From: JALOTE01 sp031422195
GTDB taxonomy: Bacteria > Pseudomonadota > Alphaproteobacteria > Rhizobiales > Rhizobiaceae
Direction of reading: 5' to 3'
Length of the DNA stretch: 32,486 nt
Assembly (NCBI GenBank): GCA_031422195.1
Contig: JANOPZ010000109.1
Span: 1 to 32,486 of the forward strand
The notes beneath the pieces were generated by a model that was not told the DNA's origin, searched no databases, and worked only from the letters and a program-made list of their open reading frames with translations. Positions 24,868 through 32,486 of the stretch are shown here, in pieces; position 1 is the stretch's first letter, and every line of letters begins with the position of its first letter. The position numbers and the translations under genes are program-made.

Positions 24868-26157
24868 ATGGCCGCAACGCCCCTTTTTGAAGAAGCTGGA
24901 TGGAGCGCGGCTGGCCCTATGATTGCAGGCTTGGCAGGTTTCGCGCTGGATGATCCGAACGCGCCGCTACGATTTGAAGAAACGGCCGAAATCGGTGCTC
25001 AAAGACGCTTTTCGGTTTATCCTGCTTCAGCTGCGTTTCAACTTACTGATGAGCTAGAGCATTTGAGCTATCGCGCCATTGAATCTAATATCTACTTTAA
25101 TCCGCGGTTCTTGGCACCAGCTATGCCGCGCTTGCAAGATAAGGATGTGCGGTTAGCTGTATTGCGTGATGATGATGGCGCCCGATCACGGCTTCGGTTG
25201 GTGATGCCATATGTCGTTCAACGGCCCGTAATCGGCGTTGGGCCGCCAATCTTGCGGTCATGGGCCAATGTGTTTGGGCCTAATGGCACGCCGTTGATTG
25301 ATTGTGATGACCCGGCAGCTGTGGCTGACGAATTTTTAGAGGTTCTGTCACGTCCTCATCTTAATTTACCGAGTGTGCTGGTTATGCCGCAAGTTTATGT
25401 GGATGGGCAAGCAGGCCGGGTGATGCGAACGGCCGCCTTAGCGCGGGACTTTCCAGTTTATCTAACCCAACCGCAAAGCCGTGCTGTTTTGGCCTCTGAT
25501 CTTGACGGCAATAATTATATTCAGTCGGTCTTTTCCAGCCATCATCGTCGTGGATTTTCGCGATTGCTGCGCCGCCTTGCAGATTTTGGCAAAGTTAGTA
25601 TCGGTCTTGCCCGTGACCGGGACAGTGTGTTTCGGCGAATGGAAGAATTTTTGTTATTGGAAGCCCGAGGCTGGAAGGGCCGCAAGCGTACCGCGCTTAC
25701 GTCTGATCGATTGCAGGCAGCTTTTGCACGTGAAGCAATCAATGGCCTCGCCGACCGCGATATGGTGCGTATTGCGACCTTGGATATCAACGGCAAGGCA
25801 ATCGCTTCGCTGTTGATTATGATTGAGGCTGGGACCGCCTATACGTGGAAAATAGCCTATGATGAAGCGTACTCGGCTTACTCGCCCGGAATGCTGTTGA
25901 TGATTGAAGCCACCAAAATGCTGCTTGACGACCCCAATGTAACTAACGCCGATAGCTGCGCTATTCCAAACCATCCTATGATGGATCGCGTTTGGGCAGA
26001 GCGCCGCCAATTACAAACCATTATTATTGGTCTTGGGCCACAAACGGACCGTGTGGCACGCCAAGCGTTCACCCAAATCGAACTGTATGACCGCACACGG
26101 GTAGCCGCCCGTTCTATGCGTGACCGCTTGCGCGCTGCTTTTTCAAGGCCTGCTTGA
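24868..26157 (+). CDS. GNAT-type (BioF2/CelD-like) acetyltransferase
   Basis: A 429-residue soluble protein. The central and C-terminal part matches the Acetyltransf_6 (CelD/FemAB-like GNAT) pattern: SSHHRRGFSRLLRRLADFG, later FLLLEARGWKGRKRTAL, then the acceptor-strand segment IASLLIMIEAGTAYTWKIAYDEAYSAYSPGMLLMIEA. Proteins of this type often accompany exopolysaccharide or cellulose genes. The ATG lies four bases past the flippase stop, with AAGG inside that gene's end as ribosome binding site, so the pair is one operon. Likely role: acetylation or aminoacyl-type modification of the exported glycan; this is inference. Confidence 0.85.
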   Translation: MAATPLFEEAGWSAAGPMIAGLAGFALDDPNAPLRFEETAEIGAQRRFSVYPASAAFQLTDELEHLSYRAIESNIYFNPRFLAPAMPRLQDKDVRLAVLRDDDGARSRLRLVMPYVVQRPVIGVGPPILRSWANVFGPNGTPLIDCDDPAAVADEFLEVLSRPHLNLPSVLVMPQVYVDGQAGRVMRTAALARDFPVYLTQPQSRAVLASDLDGNNYIQSVFSSHHRRGFSRLLRRLADFGKVSIGLARDRDSVFRRMEEFLLLEARGWKGRKRTALTSDRLQAAFAREAINGLADRDMVRIATLDINGKAIASLLIMIEAGTAYTWKIAYDEAYSAYSPGMLLMIEATKMLLDDPNVTNADSCAIPNHPMMDRVWAERRQLQTIIIGLGPQTDRVARQAFTQIELYDRTRVAARSMRDRLRAAFSRPA

Positions 26158-26169
26158 TACCAGAATAAG

Positions 26170-26254
26170 TGGTGCGGGCGGTCGGAATCGAACCGACACT
26201 CCTTGCGGAACGGGATTTTGAGTCCCGCGCGTCTACCAGTTCCACCACGCCCGC
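26170..26254 (-). tRNA. tRNA-Leu (anticodon CAA)
   Basis: An 85-base leucine tRNA read on the minus strand. The acceptor stem GCGGGCG pairs fully with CGCCCGC, the discriminator is A, and CCA is encoded. The anticodon stem CGGGA/TCCCG carries loop CTCAAAA, giving anticodon CAA. A variable arm (CGTTCCGCAAGGAGT region) and T-arm loop TTCGATT are present, as expected for a class II tRNA. Confidence 0.97.
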
Positions 26255-26535
26255 ATAAGCATTCGGCTGTTTTCGCTACGCTGCAACTATACCGCATCGA
26301 AAATGGTTTCAAGCCTTTGGATGCGAAGTTTTCAGCCATGATGCAATAAACGCACTGAAGCCGTGTTTTGCAATAAAAAGAGACGCGACCTTAACGCGGC
26401 AAACTAGCATTTGCAGCACGTCACCTTTCATTTTGATCGGAAAGCATTTGGATTTTATTTGAGGGTGTTGGGCCTTGATTGCGGCCTATTTTCACTCCAA
26501 TTAGCGATCTCGAATAAATCGCGTTTAAGGCTGTC
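26255..26535. other. 281-base non-coding gap between tRNA-Leu and dsbB
   Basis: The gap should hold the tRNA promoter (minus) and the dsbB promoter (plus). TAAGG at about 26525-26529 is the likely dsbB ribosome binding site. I see no convincing hairpin, repeat or small gene in it. Confidence 0.5.
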
Positions 26536-27045
26536 ATGCTTCCGAATTTTACAAAGCCAGTTGCCAAATCTCAGGCCCAATTAGGCCTAATAGCTGTTGT
26601 TTTGATGGGTGCCGCCGTTGGCATTGCCCTCGCCTTCCAACACATCGGGGGCTACATTCCGTGCAAACTATGCCTTGAACAGAGAACACCCTATTACATA
26701 GCTGCGCCAATTATGCTGGCAGGTTTCGTGCTTTGGCTGGCGGCTGCGCCTGCCTATTTCGTCCGCGCCTGCTTTGCCATTGGTGCTGTTTTAATGGCTT
26801 ATGGCGTGTTTCTAGGCGTGTTTCATGCCGGGGTTGAATGGGCGTTTTGGGCAGGCCCGGCAGATTGTTCTGTGACGGTGGCCGCGCCAACTGATACCAA
26901 TATTCTGGCAGCCATTGATGCTATCAAACCGCCATCCTGTACTGAGGCAGCTTTACGTGTGCTTGGCCTTTCATTTGCCGGGTGGAATGTGATTGCCAGT
27001 CTCTTTCTAGCAATTTTAGCGGCGCGTGCCGCGCTTATGCGATAA
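26536..27045 (+). CDS. dsbB: Disulfide bond formation protein B
   Basis: A 169-residue inner-membrane protein with four membrane segments. The first periplasmic cysteine pair is C43/C46 in IPCKLCLEQR, and the second is C111 (ADCSVT) and C135 (PPSCTEA), the arrangement that passes electrons from DsbA to quinone. The arginine after the first pair (R50) fits the conserved quinone-interacting site. The length is normal for the alphaproteobacterial form. No dsbA is in the window. The gene converges on the ABC exporter with four bases between stops. Confidence 0.94.
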   Translation: MLPNFTKPVAKSQAQLGLIAVVLMGAAVGIALAFQHIGGYIPCKLCLEQRTPYYIAAPIMLAGFVLWLAAAPAYFVRACFAIGAVLMAYGVFLGVFHAGVEWAFWAGPADCSVTVAAPTDTNILAAIDAIKPPSCTEAALRVLGLSFAGWNVIASLFLAILAARAALMR

Positions 27046-27049
27046 GCAA

Positions 27050-28858
27050 TCACTCTGCCGCTTTTGCAAATGCCGAGCTGCCGTCATCAAACTGCAACCG
27101 CGCCAAACGCGCGTAGACACCGCCAGCGGCAACCAGACTATGATGGTTGCCTTCCTCGACTATTTTACCGTCGTCCATGACCAAAATACGATCGGCTTTC
27201 AAAATGGTTGCCAGACGGTGTGCAATAATCAAAGTGGTGCGGTTATGGGTCAGGCTATCGAGTGCGTTTTGTACTGCGGTTTCACTTTCAGCATCCAGTG
27301 CGGACGTTGCTTCATCGAGCAACAAAATCGGGGCGTCACGCAAGATAGCGCGGGCAATGGCGATGCGCTGGCGCTGGCCGCCTGAAAGCGTAACGCCGCG
27401 CTCGCCAAGCAGTGTATTATATCGTTCGGGTAGCGCTTGAATGAAGTCAGTTGCATGGGCCGCTTTAGCAGCAGCTTCAATTTCAACCTGACTTGCGCCG
27501 GGGCGGCCAAATGCGATGTTATCGGCAACCGAAGATGAAAACACCGTTATATCTTGCGCGACAAACGCCATGCGGGCGCGCAAGGGTTGAAGAGCGGCGT
27601 CCCGCGCATCAACGCCATCGATGAGAATGCGGCCCGAAGACGGGTCGTAAAACCGTAACATCAACGCAAACAAAGTTGACTTTCCAGCGCCAGAAAGCCC
27701 GACAAAAGCGACTGTTTCGCCTGCTTTGATGCTGAAATTCAACCCTTTTACAACGGTGCGTTCTGGCCGCGCGGGATAAGCAAACGAAACATCTTCAAAT
27801 GTAACTGTTCCAAGTGCAGGCGTTGGCAATGCGACCGGATTTTCTGGTGAGCGTACATCGGGCACAATATCGGTTAATTCAACAAGGCGCTCGGTTGCAC
27901 CAGCGGCCTGATTGACCTCGTTCCAAAATTCAGACAATGCGCCAACCGCACCGGCGGCAATCACGGCATAAAGCAAAAATTGGCTCAGCGTGCCAGCTGT
28001 CATAACGCCAATCATGACATCGCGCGAGCCGACCCAAAGCACACCGACGATCGATGAAAACGAAATGGAAATTGCAAAAAACGTTAGTGTTGAACGTGAC
28101 ATAATGCTGTCGCGGATGGCGTTGAGCGATTCTCTAACCGCGCCGGCATAGCGTGTGTTGACAAGGCTCTCATTGGTAAAGGCTTGTAATGTGCGCACCG
28201 CTCCAATTTGTTCGGTGGCATAAGCAGTGGCGTCGGCCAAGCGGTCCTGCGCCAGCCGCGAACGTTTGCGCACAGCGCGGCCATAAAAAATCAATGGACC
28301 GGCGATAAGCGGAATAACGCCGAGTGTAATTGCGGCCAGCTTCGGGCTGGTAAACGCCATTGCACCAACCGAACCGATACCCATAATCACATTACGGAGC
28401 GCAAATGAGGCTGACGAGCCCATTACGGATTTCAATTGCGCGGTATCTGATGCCAGCCGCGAAACTATTTCACCCGATTGGGCTGTGTCAAAAAACGAAG
28501 GCGATAGCTTGGTGACGCGCTCAAACACGGCACTGCGCAAATCAGAAACCACCGATTCGCCAAGCAATGTGACAAAGTAAAATCGAAGCGATGAAAAAAA
28601 TGCGAGCAGCAAAGCCACCCCTGCAAGCAAAGCAAAATAGGAATTTACCATGCCGGAATCAGCATTGGTGAAGCCATTATCGATGACGCGGCGAACAGCC
28701 AATGGCAAAACCAAGGTTGTCAGCGCGGCGAGAACCAAAAATACCAGAGCTGCTACAACTTGCGCCTTATAGCGCAACACATAAGGGATAAGCCGTGCCA
28801 AAGGGGCGAGGCCGTTTGTGCTTCTTTTGGCGCTGCCACTATCGTTCACATTGGCCAT
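27050..28858 (-). CDS. MsbA-related ABC exporter (permease-ATPase fusion)
   Basis: Starting at ATG 28858 (MANVNDSGSAKR) after AAGGA, the protein has 602 residues; an open frame reaches 28969 but its first 37 residues are unlike exporters. Six membrane segments lie in residues 25-310. In the ATPase part Walker A is GLSGAGKST (387-395), the signature LSGGQ starts near 491, Walker B is ILLLDE (about 511-516) and the H-loop is AHR near 546-548. It is one half of a homodimeric exporter. It resembles the MsbA-related group found beside rpmE in rhizobia; substrate (lipid, drug or peptide) is not shown. Confidence 0.92.
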   Translation of the reverse strand: MANVNDSGSAKRSTNGLAPLARLIPYVLRYKAQVVAALVFLVLAALTTLVLPLAVRRVIDNGFTNADSGMVNSYFALLAGVALLLAFFSSLRFYFVTLLGESVVSDLRSAVFERVTKLSPSFFDTAQSGEIVSRLASDTAQLKSVMGSSASFALRNVIMGIGSVGAMAFTSPKLAAITLGVIPLIAGPLIFYGRAVRKRSRLAQDRLADATAYATEQIGAVRTLQAFTNESLVNTRYAGAVRESLNAIRDSIMSRSTLTFFAISISFSSIVGVLWVGSRDVMIGVMTAGTLSQFLLYAVIAAGAVGALSEFWNEVNQAAGATERLVELTDIVPDVRSPENPVALPTPALGTVTFEDVSFAYPARPERTVVKGLNFSIKAGETVAFVGLSGAGKSTLFALMLRFYDPSSGRILIDGVDARDAALQPLRARMAFVAQDITVFSSSVADNIAFGRPGASQVEIEAAAKAAHATDFIQALPERYNTLLGERGVTLSGGQRQRIAIARAILRDAPILLLDEATSALDAESETAVQNALDSLTHNRTTLIIAHRLATILKADRILVMDDGKIVEEGNHHSLVAAGGVYARLARLQFDDGSSAFAKAAE

Positions 28859-29069
28859 GCCAATAAGTCCTTCCTGGCCGGTGACGAAAACCGGCGCTGG
28901 CTGCATGCAATCACTTGCGCGTTTTGCAACCATGATGTATCGCACCGCCAACGTCGCGGCGGGCTTCAAAATGGCTTATCGCGTTTCACCCATCAAGCCT
29001 CAAGTAAATAATAGCTGCATCTCAAAATACCAGCGCGGCAAATTGCTTGATTAGATTAAGGACACTGCC

Positions 29070-29288
29070 ATGCGTGATAGCATTCACCCGGACTACCACA
29101 TGATCACCGTAACGTTGCCAAGCGGCACGGTTTACGAAACCCGTTCGACGTACGGCGAAGCTGGTTCGAACATCTCGCTTGATATTGATCCATCGACGCA
29201 TCCGGCATGGACAGGCTCAACCCAGACCATAACACGTGGTGGCCGCGTAACCAAGTTCAACAACCGGTTTGCAAACCTCGGTATTTGA
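29070..29288 (+). CDS. rpmE: 50S ribosomal protein L31
   Basis: A 72-residue L31 beginning MRDSIHPDYHMITVTLPSG, with the conserved HPAWTG and RVTKFNNRF segments near the end. It has no cysteine, so it is a zinc-free (C-minus) form. AAGGA lies about nine bases upstream of the ATG. A good terminator follows 24 bases after the stop. It is divergent from the ABC exporter. Confidence 0.96.
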   Translation: MRDSIHPDYHMITVTLPSGTVYETRSTYGEAGSNISLDIDPSTHPAWTGSTQTITRGGRVTKFNNRFANLGI

Positions 29289-29311
29289 TTTTTAGCTTTG
29301 ATAATAATGTT

Positions 29312-29349
29312 AAAAAGCCCGCAACTCTTAAACGAATAGCGGGCTTTTT
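29312..29349. terminator. Bidirectional intrinsic terminator between rpmE and yebC
   Basis: AAAAAGCCCGC (29312-29322) and GCGGGCTTTTT (29339-29349) are exact reverse complements around a 16-base loop. Each strand ends in a T-run, so it can serve rpmE on plus and yebC on minus. Confidence 0.9.
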
Positions 29350-29386
29350 GTTGTTGATTTTTTAGTTGTTGTTGATCTTTTAGAAA

Positions 29387-30136
29387 CTAGTCGGCTTGCA
29401 TTTTCGCCAATGTTGCCTCGTCTAGCTCAAAATTGGCAAACACGTTTTGCACGTCGTCATCTTCTTCAAACACATTAAACAACTTTAGAACGGATTCCGC
29501 GCGGTCGCCTTCCACTGGAGCGCCAACCAGGGTTTTCCAGATGATTTTGAGAGAGGTAGCCTCGCCTAGCGATGCTTCAAGCGCTTTTGAAACATCGCCA
29601 ATATCCTCAAACGCACACAGTATGGTGTGACTGTCTTCGTCCGATGCTGCGTCTTCTGCGCCCGCCTCAATTGCGGCTTCCATCACTTTGTCTGCAGAAC
29701 CGGTTTTTGCCGGATAAATGATTTCGCCCACACGGGCAAACATAAAGCCAACTGACCCGGTTTCGCCCATCGCCCCGCCGGCTTTGGTAAACGCCGCACG
29801 AACATTAGCTGCCGACCGGTTGCGATTGTCGGTCAAGACTTCGATGATAAATGCAACACCGCCAGGGCCATAGCCCTCATAGCGGATTTCTTCATAGTTT
29901 TCTCCTCCGGCTTCAGCTGCTTTATTGATAGCGCGCTGGATATTTTCCTTTGGTACTGATTCGGCTTTGGCGTTTTGTACTGCCAACCGCAACCGCGCAT
30001 TCATGTTGATGTCAGGCAACCCCATTTTAGCAGCAACGGTGATTTCGCGTGACAACTTCGAAAACATTTTAGAGCGCAACGCATCTTGACGGCCCTTGCG
30101 GTGCATGATGTTTTTATACTGTGAATGACCTGCCAT
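29387..30136 (-). CDS. yebC: YebC/PmpR-family protein
   Basis: A 249-residue YebC family protein. The N-terminus MAGHSQYKNIMHRKGRQD and the central YEGYGPGGVAFIIEVLTDNRNR are the family's signatures. Members have been described as DNA-binding regulators, and more recently as ribosome-associated factors that help translation of difficult motifs; which applies here cannot be read from the sequence. AGGTG lies five bases before the ATG. In many bacteria the gene sits beside ruvC; here it does not. Confidence 0.96.
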   Translation of the reverse strand: MAGHSQYKNIMHRKGRQDALRSKMFSKLSREITVAAKMGLPDINMNARLRLAVQNAKAESVPKENIQRAINKAAEAGGENYEEIRYEGYGPGGVAFIIEVLTDNRNRSAANVRAAFTKAGGAMGETGSVGFMFARVGEIIYPAKTGSADKVMEAAIEAGAEDAASDEDSHTILCAFEDIGDVSKALEASLGEATSLKIIWKTLVGAPVEGDRAESVLKLFNVFEEDDDVQNVFANFELDEATLAKMQAD

Positions 30137-30364
30137 GGCACACCTGTAAAATTAAACGCCAATTTTTGCAGGCCCTAAAGGCCAATGACGCCGGTTTTGA
30201 TTTGAATTTCGCGCCTTATAGGGGAGGAGGGTGCAGGCCCGCAAGAGTGGAGAGTATTCTTGCTTGCAGCTTGGTAATTTCTCACTAAGTTCAAATCACT
30301 AAAAGCTGAACACGTGTTGGGAGACACGTTGCACAGAAAGCCATTTCATTTTGGGGGAAAACCA

Positions 30365-32092
30365 GTGACAAACGCAACAACGATTCCGACTTCAGGCAGG
30401 CCGTGGCTACAAAACTACGCGCCAGTCGTGAGCCAAACGATGCCAACATTAAGCCATGACAGTTTGGCTGCCATGCTGGACGATAGTTGCAAGCGATTTG
30501 CCTCGCGCAACGCTTTTTCGTGTATGGGCAAAGCACTGAGTTATAGCGCTTTAGCCGACAAATCGGCAGCAATGGCCGGCTATCTGCAATCCAAAGGCCT
30601 TAAAAAAGGTGCGCGCGTTGCACTCATGATGCCGAACGTTTTGCAATATCCTGTATCGCTGATGGCTGTGCTTCAAGCCGGTTACACGGTGGTCAATGTC
30701 AACCCTCTTTATACGCCGCGCGAACTTGAGCACCAACTCAAAGACAGTGGCGCCGAGGCAATTATTATACTCGAAAATTTTGCGACAACGCTTGAAAAGG
30801 TTTTGTCGAAAACTCCCGTCAAGCACGTGGTCGTGGCGTCCATGGGCGATTTAATGGGCCTGAAAGGCCACATCGTCAATTTTGTGGTCCGCAAAGTGAA
30901 AAAGCTGGTTCCAGCGTGGACCCTCGCCGGACATGTCAAATTTAATGATGCTTTGTCTGCCGGTAAATCTGCCGGGTTTAAGCCCGTGACAACCGGCCTG
31001 ACTGATTTGGCATTTCTGCAGTATACAGGGGGCACAACCGGCGTTTCTAAAGGCGCAGCATTATCCAACAGCAACGTGCTTTCCAATGCAGCGCAAACCG
31101 AAAGCTGGTTGAAATCAGCCAATGTAAGCGCCGCCGATACCAAGCAACTGGTTTTTGTTTGCCCGCTGCCGCTATATCATATTTTTGCATTGACCATTAA
31201 TTTGGTGATGGGCATGCGGCTTGGCGCAAAGAATGTGCTTATCCCTAATCCGCGCGATATCCCGGCATTCGTCAAAGAACTGGGCCATCATAAGTTCAAC
31301 ATTTTCCCAGGTTTGAACACGCTGTTTAATGCACTTATTGCCAATCCAGATTTTGCAAAATTGGATTTTTCCGGGCTTAAACTGACCTTCGGTGGCGGCA
31401 TGGCGGTACAGCGGGCCATTGCCGAAAAATGGAAGGCTGCCACGGGTTGCCCGATTCATGAAGGCTATGGCCTATCTGAGACATCGCCGGTGGCGACCGC
31501 CAATAAGTTTGATGTCGCCGAATATAGTGGCAATATTGGCCTGCCAATTCCCGGAACGGACATTTCAATCCGCGATGATGATGGCAAAGTTGAATTGGCA
31601 ACCGGTGAAGTTGGTGAAATTTGCATCCGTGGCCCGCAAGTGATGACCGGCTACTGGCAGCGCCCGGAAGAAACCGCCAAAGTGATGACATCTGACGGCT
31701 ATTTCCGGTCGGGTGATTTGGGTTTTATGGATTCTGCGGGGTTTGTGAAAATCGTTGACCGCAAGAAAAACATGATCTTGGTTTCGGGCTTTAATGTTTA
31801 CCCAACCGAAATCGAAGAAGTGGCATCGACTTGCGAAGGCCTTTTGGAATCAGCTGCCATTGGCGTGCCAGATACGCATTCTGGCGAAGCCGTGAAACTT
31901 TATGTCGTGAAAAAAGACCCGGGCCTGACGGAAGACGCCATCAAAGCGCATTGCCGCAAAAACCTGACGGCCTACAAATGTCCGAAATATATTGAGTTCA
32001 AAGACGCACTGCCAAAAACCAATGTAGGCAAAATACTGCACCGGGAATTGAGGGATGCCGACCCGATGGTGATTGCTGCCAAGGCCGGGTAA
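30365..32092 (+). CDS. fadD: Long-chain fatty acid-CoA ligase
   Basis: With the start at GTG 30365 the protein has 575 residues. The adenylate P-loop is YTGGTTGVSKG (220-230); later motifs are EGYGLSETSPV, YFRSGDLGFMD, the hinge DRKKNMILVSGFNVYPTEIEE segment and the catalytic lysine in PKTNVGKILHREL near the C-terminus. It activates long-chain fatty acids to acyl-CoA for oxidation or lipid synthesis. The chosen start follows GGGGGA by six bases and gives the usual N-terminus (SGRPWLQNY); a GTG at 30314 would add 17 residues, and a TTG at 30329 is also possible. A small hairpin sits just upstream. Confidence 0.94.
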   Translation: MTNATTIPTSGRPWLQNYAPVVSQTMPTLSHDSLAAMLDDSCKRFASRNAFSCMGKALSYSALADKSAAMAGYLQSKGLKKGARVALMMPNVLQYPVSLMAVLQAGYTVVNVNPLYTPRELEHQLKDSGAEAIIILENFATTLEKVLSKTPVKHVVVASMGDLMGLKGHIVNFVVRKVKKLVPAWTLAGHVKFNDALSAGKSAGFKPVTTGLTDLAFLQYTGGTTGVSKGAALSNSNVLSNAAQTESWLKSANVSAADTKQLVFVCPLPLYHIFALTINLVMGMRLGAKNVLIPNPRDIPAFVKELGHHKFNIFPGLNTLFNALIANPDFAKLDFSGLKLTFGGGMAVQRAIAEKWKAATGCPIHEGYGLSETSPVATANKFDVAEYSGNIGLPIPGTDISIRDDDGKVELATGEVGEICIRGPQVMTGYWQRPEETAKVMTSDGYFRSGDLGFMDSAGFVKIVDRKKNMILVSGFNVYPTEIEEVASTCEGLLESAAIGVPDTHSGEAVKLYVVKKDPGLTEDAIKAHCRKNLTAYKCPKYIEFKDALPKTNVGKILHRELRDADPMVIAAKAG

Positions 32093-32114
32093 CGGGTTAC
32101 CTGTTACAACTGGC

Positions 32115-32321
32115 GGGCTTGTCCTACCCCCACCCTCTAAAGGGTTCGCGCCGCGGGTCGCTCCCCGTCCTTCGGACCCCCTCAAGGGGGAGAGGGGTTC
32201 GAGCATCGCAATCTGTGTTTTTGGTTTCTGCGCTTGATATTGAGTTTGAAAATTGATGCGAGATGTTGAAGCCTCCCTCCCCCTTGAGGGGAGGGATAGA
32301 GGGTGGGGGTAAGCCAAGCCC
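32115..32321. repeat. 207-base element with 25-base terminal inverted repeats
   Basis: The left end (32115-32139, ending TACCCCCACCCTCTA) and right end (32297-32321, starting TAGAGGGTGGGGGTA) are reverse complements at 23 of 25 positions. Inside lie further G/C-rich hairpins around CCCCCTCAAGGGGG (32177-32190) and CCCCCTTGAGGGG (about 32278-32290). It fills the gap between the convergent fadD and pgi genes, has no gene of its own and no obvious target duplication. It resembles the short palindromic intergenic elements scattered in rhizobial genomes; copy number cannot be judged here. Confidence 0.75.
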
Positions 32322-32327
32322 TTCGCG

Positions 32328-32486
32328 CTATTCAGATATCAAACCCCGTACAAACGCTACTAAGCCTGCGGTTGAGCTGTCACCTGCAACGGCACCGGCT
32401 TTGCCCTGCACAACCGGCAGCAAGCCTGTTGCCAGTTCTTTGCCGAGTTCAACGCCCCATTGGTCAAATGCGTTAATGCCAAAAAG
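32328..32486 (-). CDS. pgi: Glucose-6-phosphate isomerase (3' end only)
   Basis: The last 52 codons and the TAG stop are inside the window; the gene continues off the right edge. The visible start LFGINAFDQWGVELGKELA is the strongly conserved C-terminal signature of phosphoglucose isomerase, whose lysine (K16 of this fragment) is in the active-site region. The enzyme interconverts glucose-6-phosphate and fructose-6-phosphate. It converges on fadD across the inverted-repeat element. Confidence 0.93.
   Translation of the reverse strand, partial: LFGINAFDQWGVELGKELATGLLPVVQGKAGAVAGDSSTAGLVAFVRGLISE

Noticed and set aside
31850..32317. 155-codon minus-strand frame with a PLSLPSRGREAS start
   Set aside because: It reads through the inverted-repeat element and then antisense into fadD; this is a typical false gene from such repeats.

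Overview
The window looks like a stretch of chromosome from an alphaproteobacterium, most likely in the Hyphomicrobiales (Rhizobiales). The evidence is the combination of alphaproteobacterial gene neighbourhoods (moxR/DUF58/DUF4159; DUF1285-NUDIX-CCA transferase; lysA-small lipoprotein-argH beside tlpA; HIG1-PduO-rhomboid-etfBA-hbd; rpmE beside an MsbA-related exporter) and a TIGR02302 protein. Base composition is moderate and fairly even, less GC-rich by eye than in most soil rhizobia. The genus cannot be fixed from this sequence. I see no prophage, transposase gene, CRISPR array or defence island; this is dense housekeeping DNA.

Layout. 1-5037 (minus): four genes fused by 1- and 4-base overlaps: a MoxR AAA+ ATPase, a DUF58 protein, a BatA/DUF4159 membrane protein and a VWA-like membrane protein cut by the window edge. 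5171-7613 (plus): DUF1285 protein, CoA-pyrophosphatase-type NUDIX and CCA tRNA nucleotidyltransferase, also overlapping. 7620-8528 (minus): hemF. 8681-8938 (plus): an 85-residue unknown. 8974-14600 (minus): TIGR02302 protein, lysA, a 55-residue lipoprotein and argH. 14640-15311 (plus): tlpA. 15313-19741 (minus): hbd, etfA, etfB, rhomboid protease, PduO-type cobalamin adenosyltransferase and HIG1 protein. 19859-21942: an SDR, a small membrane protein and gluQ. 21989-26157 (plus): AlkA-like glycosylase, HNH protein, a flippase and an acetyltransferase. Then tRNA-Leu(CAA), dsbB, an ABC exporter, rpmE, yebC, fadD and the 3' end of pgi.

Functional links. etfB-etfA-hbd, together with the distant fadD, belong to acyl-CoA oxidation; a 26-base near-perfect palindrome lies upstream of etfB and is the best candidate operator in the window. 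lysA and argH serve lysine and arginine synthesis, with an LptM-type lipoprotein between them. tlpA and dsbB handle periplasmic thiols. Flippase plus acetyltransferase look like part of an exopolysaccharide or envelope-glycan function whose other genes are elsewhere.

The most interesting non-coding structures are: three tandem hairpins copied from the last codons of lysA (11641-11720), the etfB palindrome (18124-18149), a 207-base element with 25-base terminal inverted repeats between fadD and pgi (32115-32321), and an 8-bp-stem hairpin between moxR and the DUF1285 gene (5107-5126). I found no clear new multi-gene system; the candidates for something under-described are the flippase/acetyltransferase pair and the fully coupled MoxR cluster.
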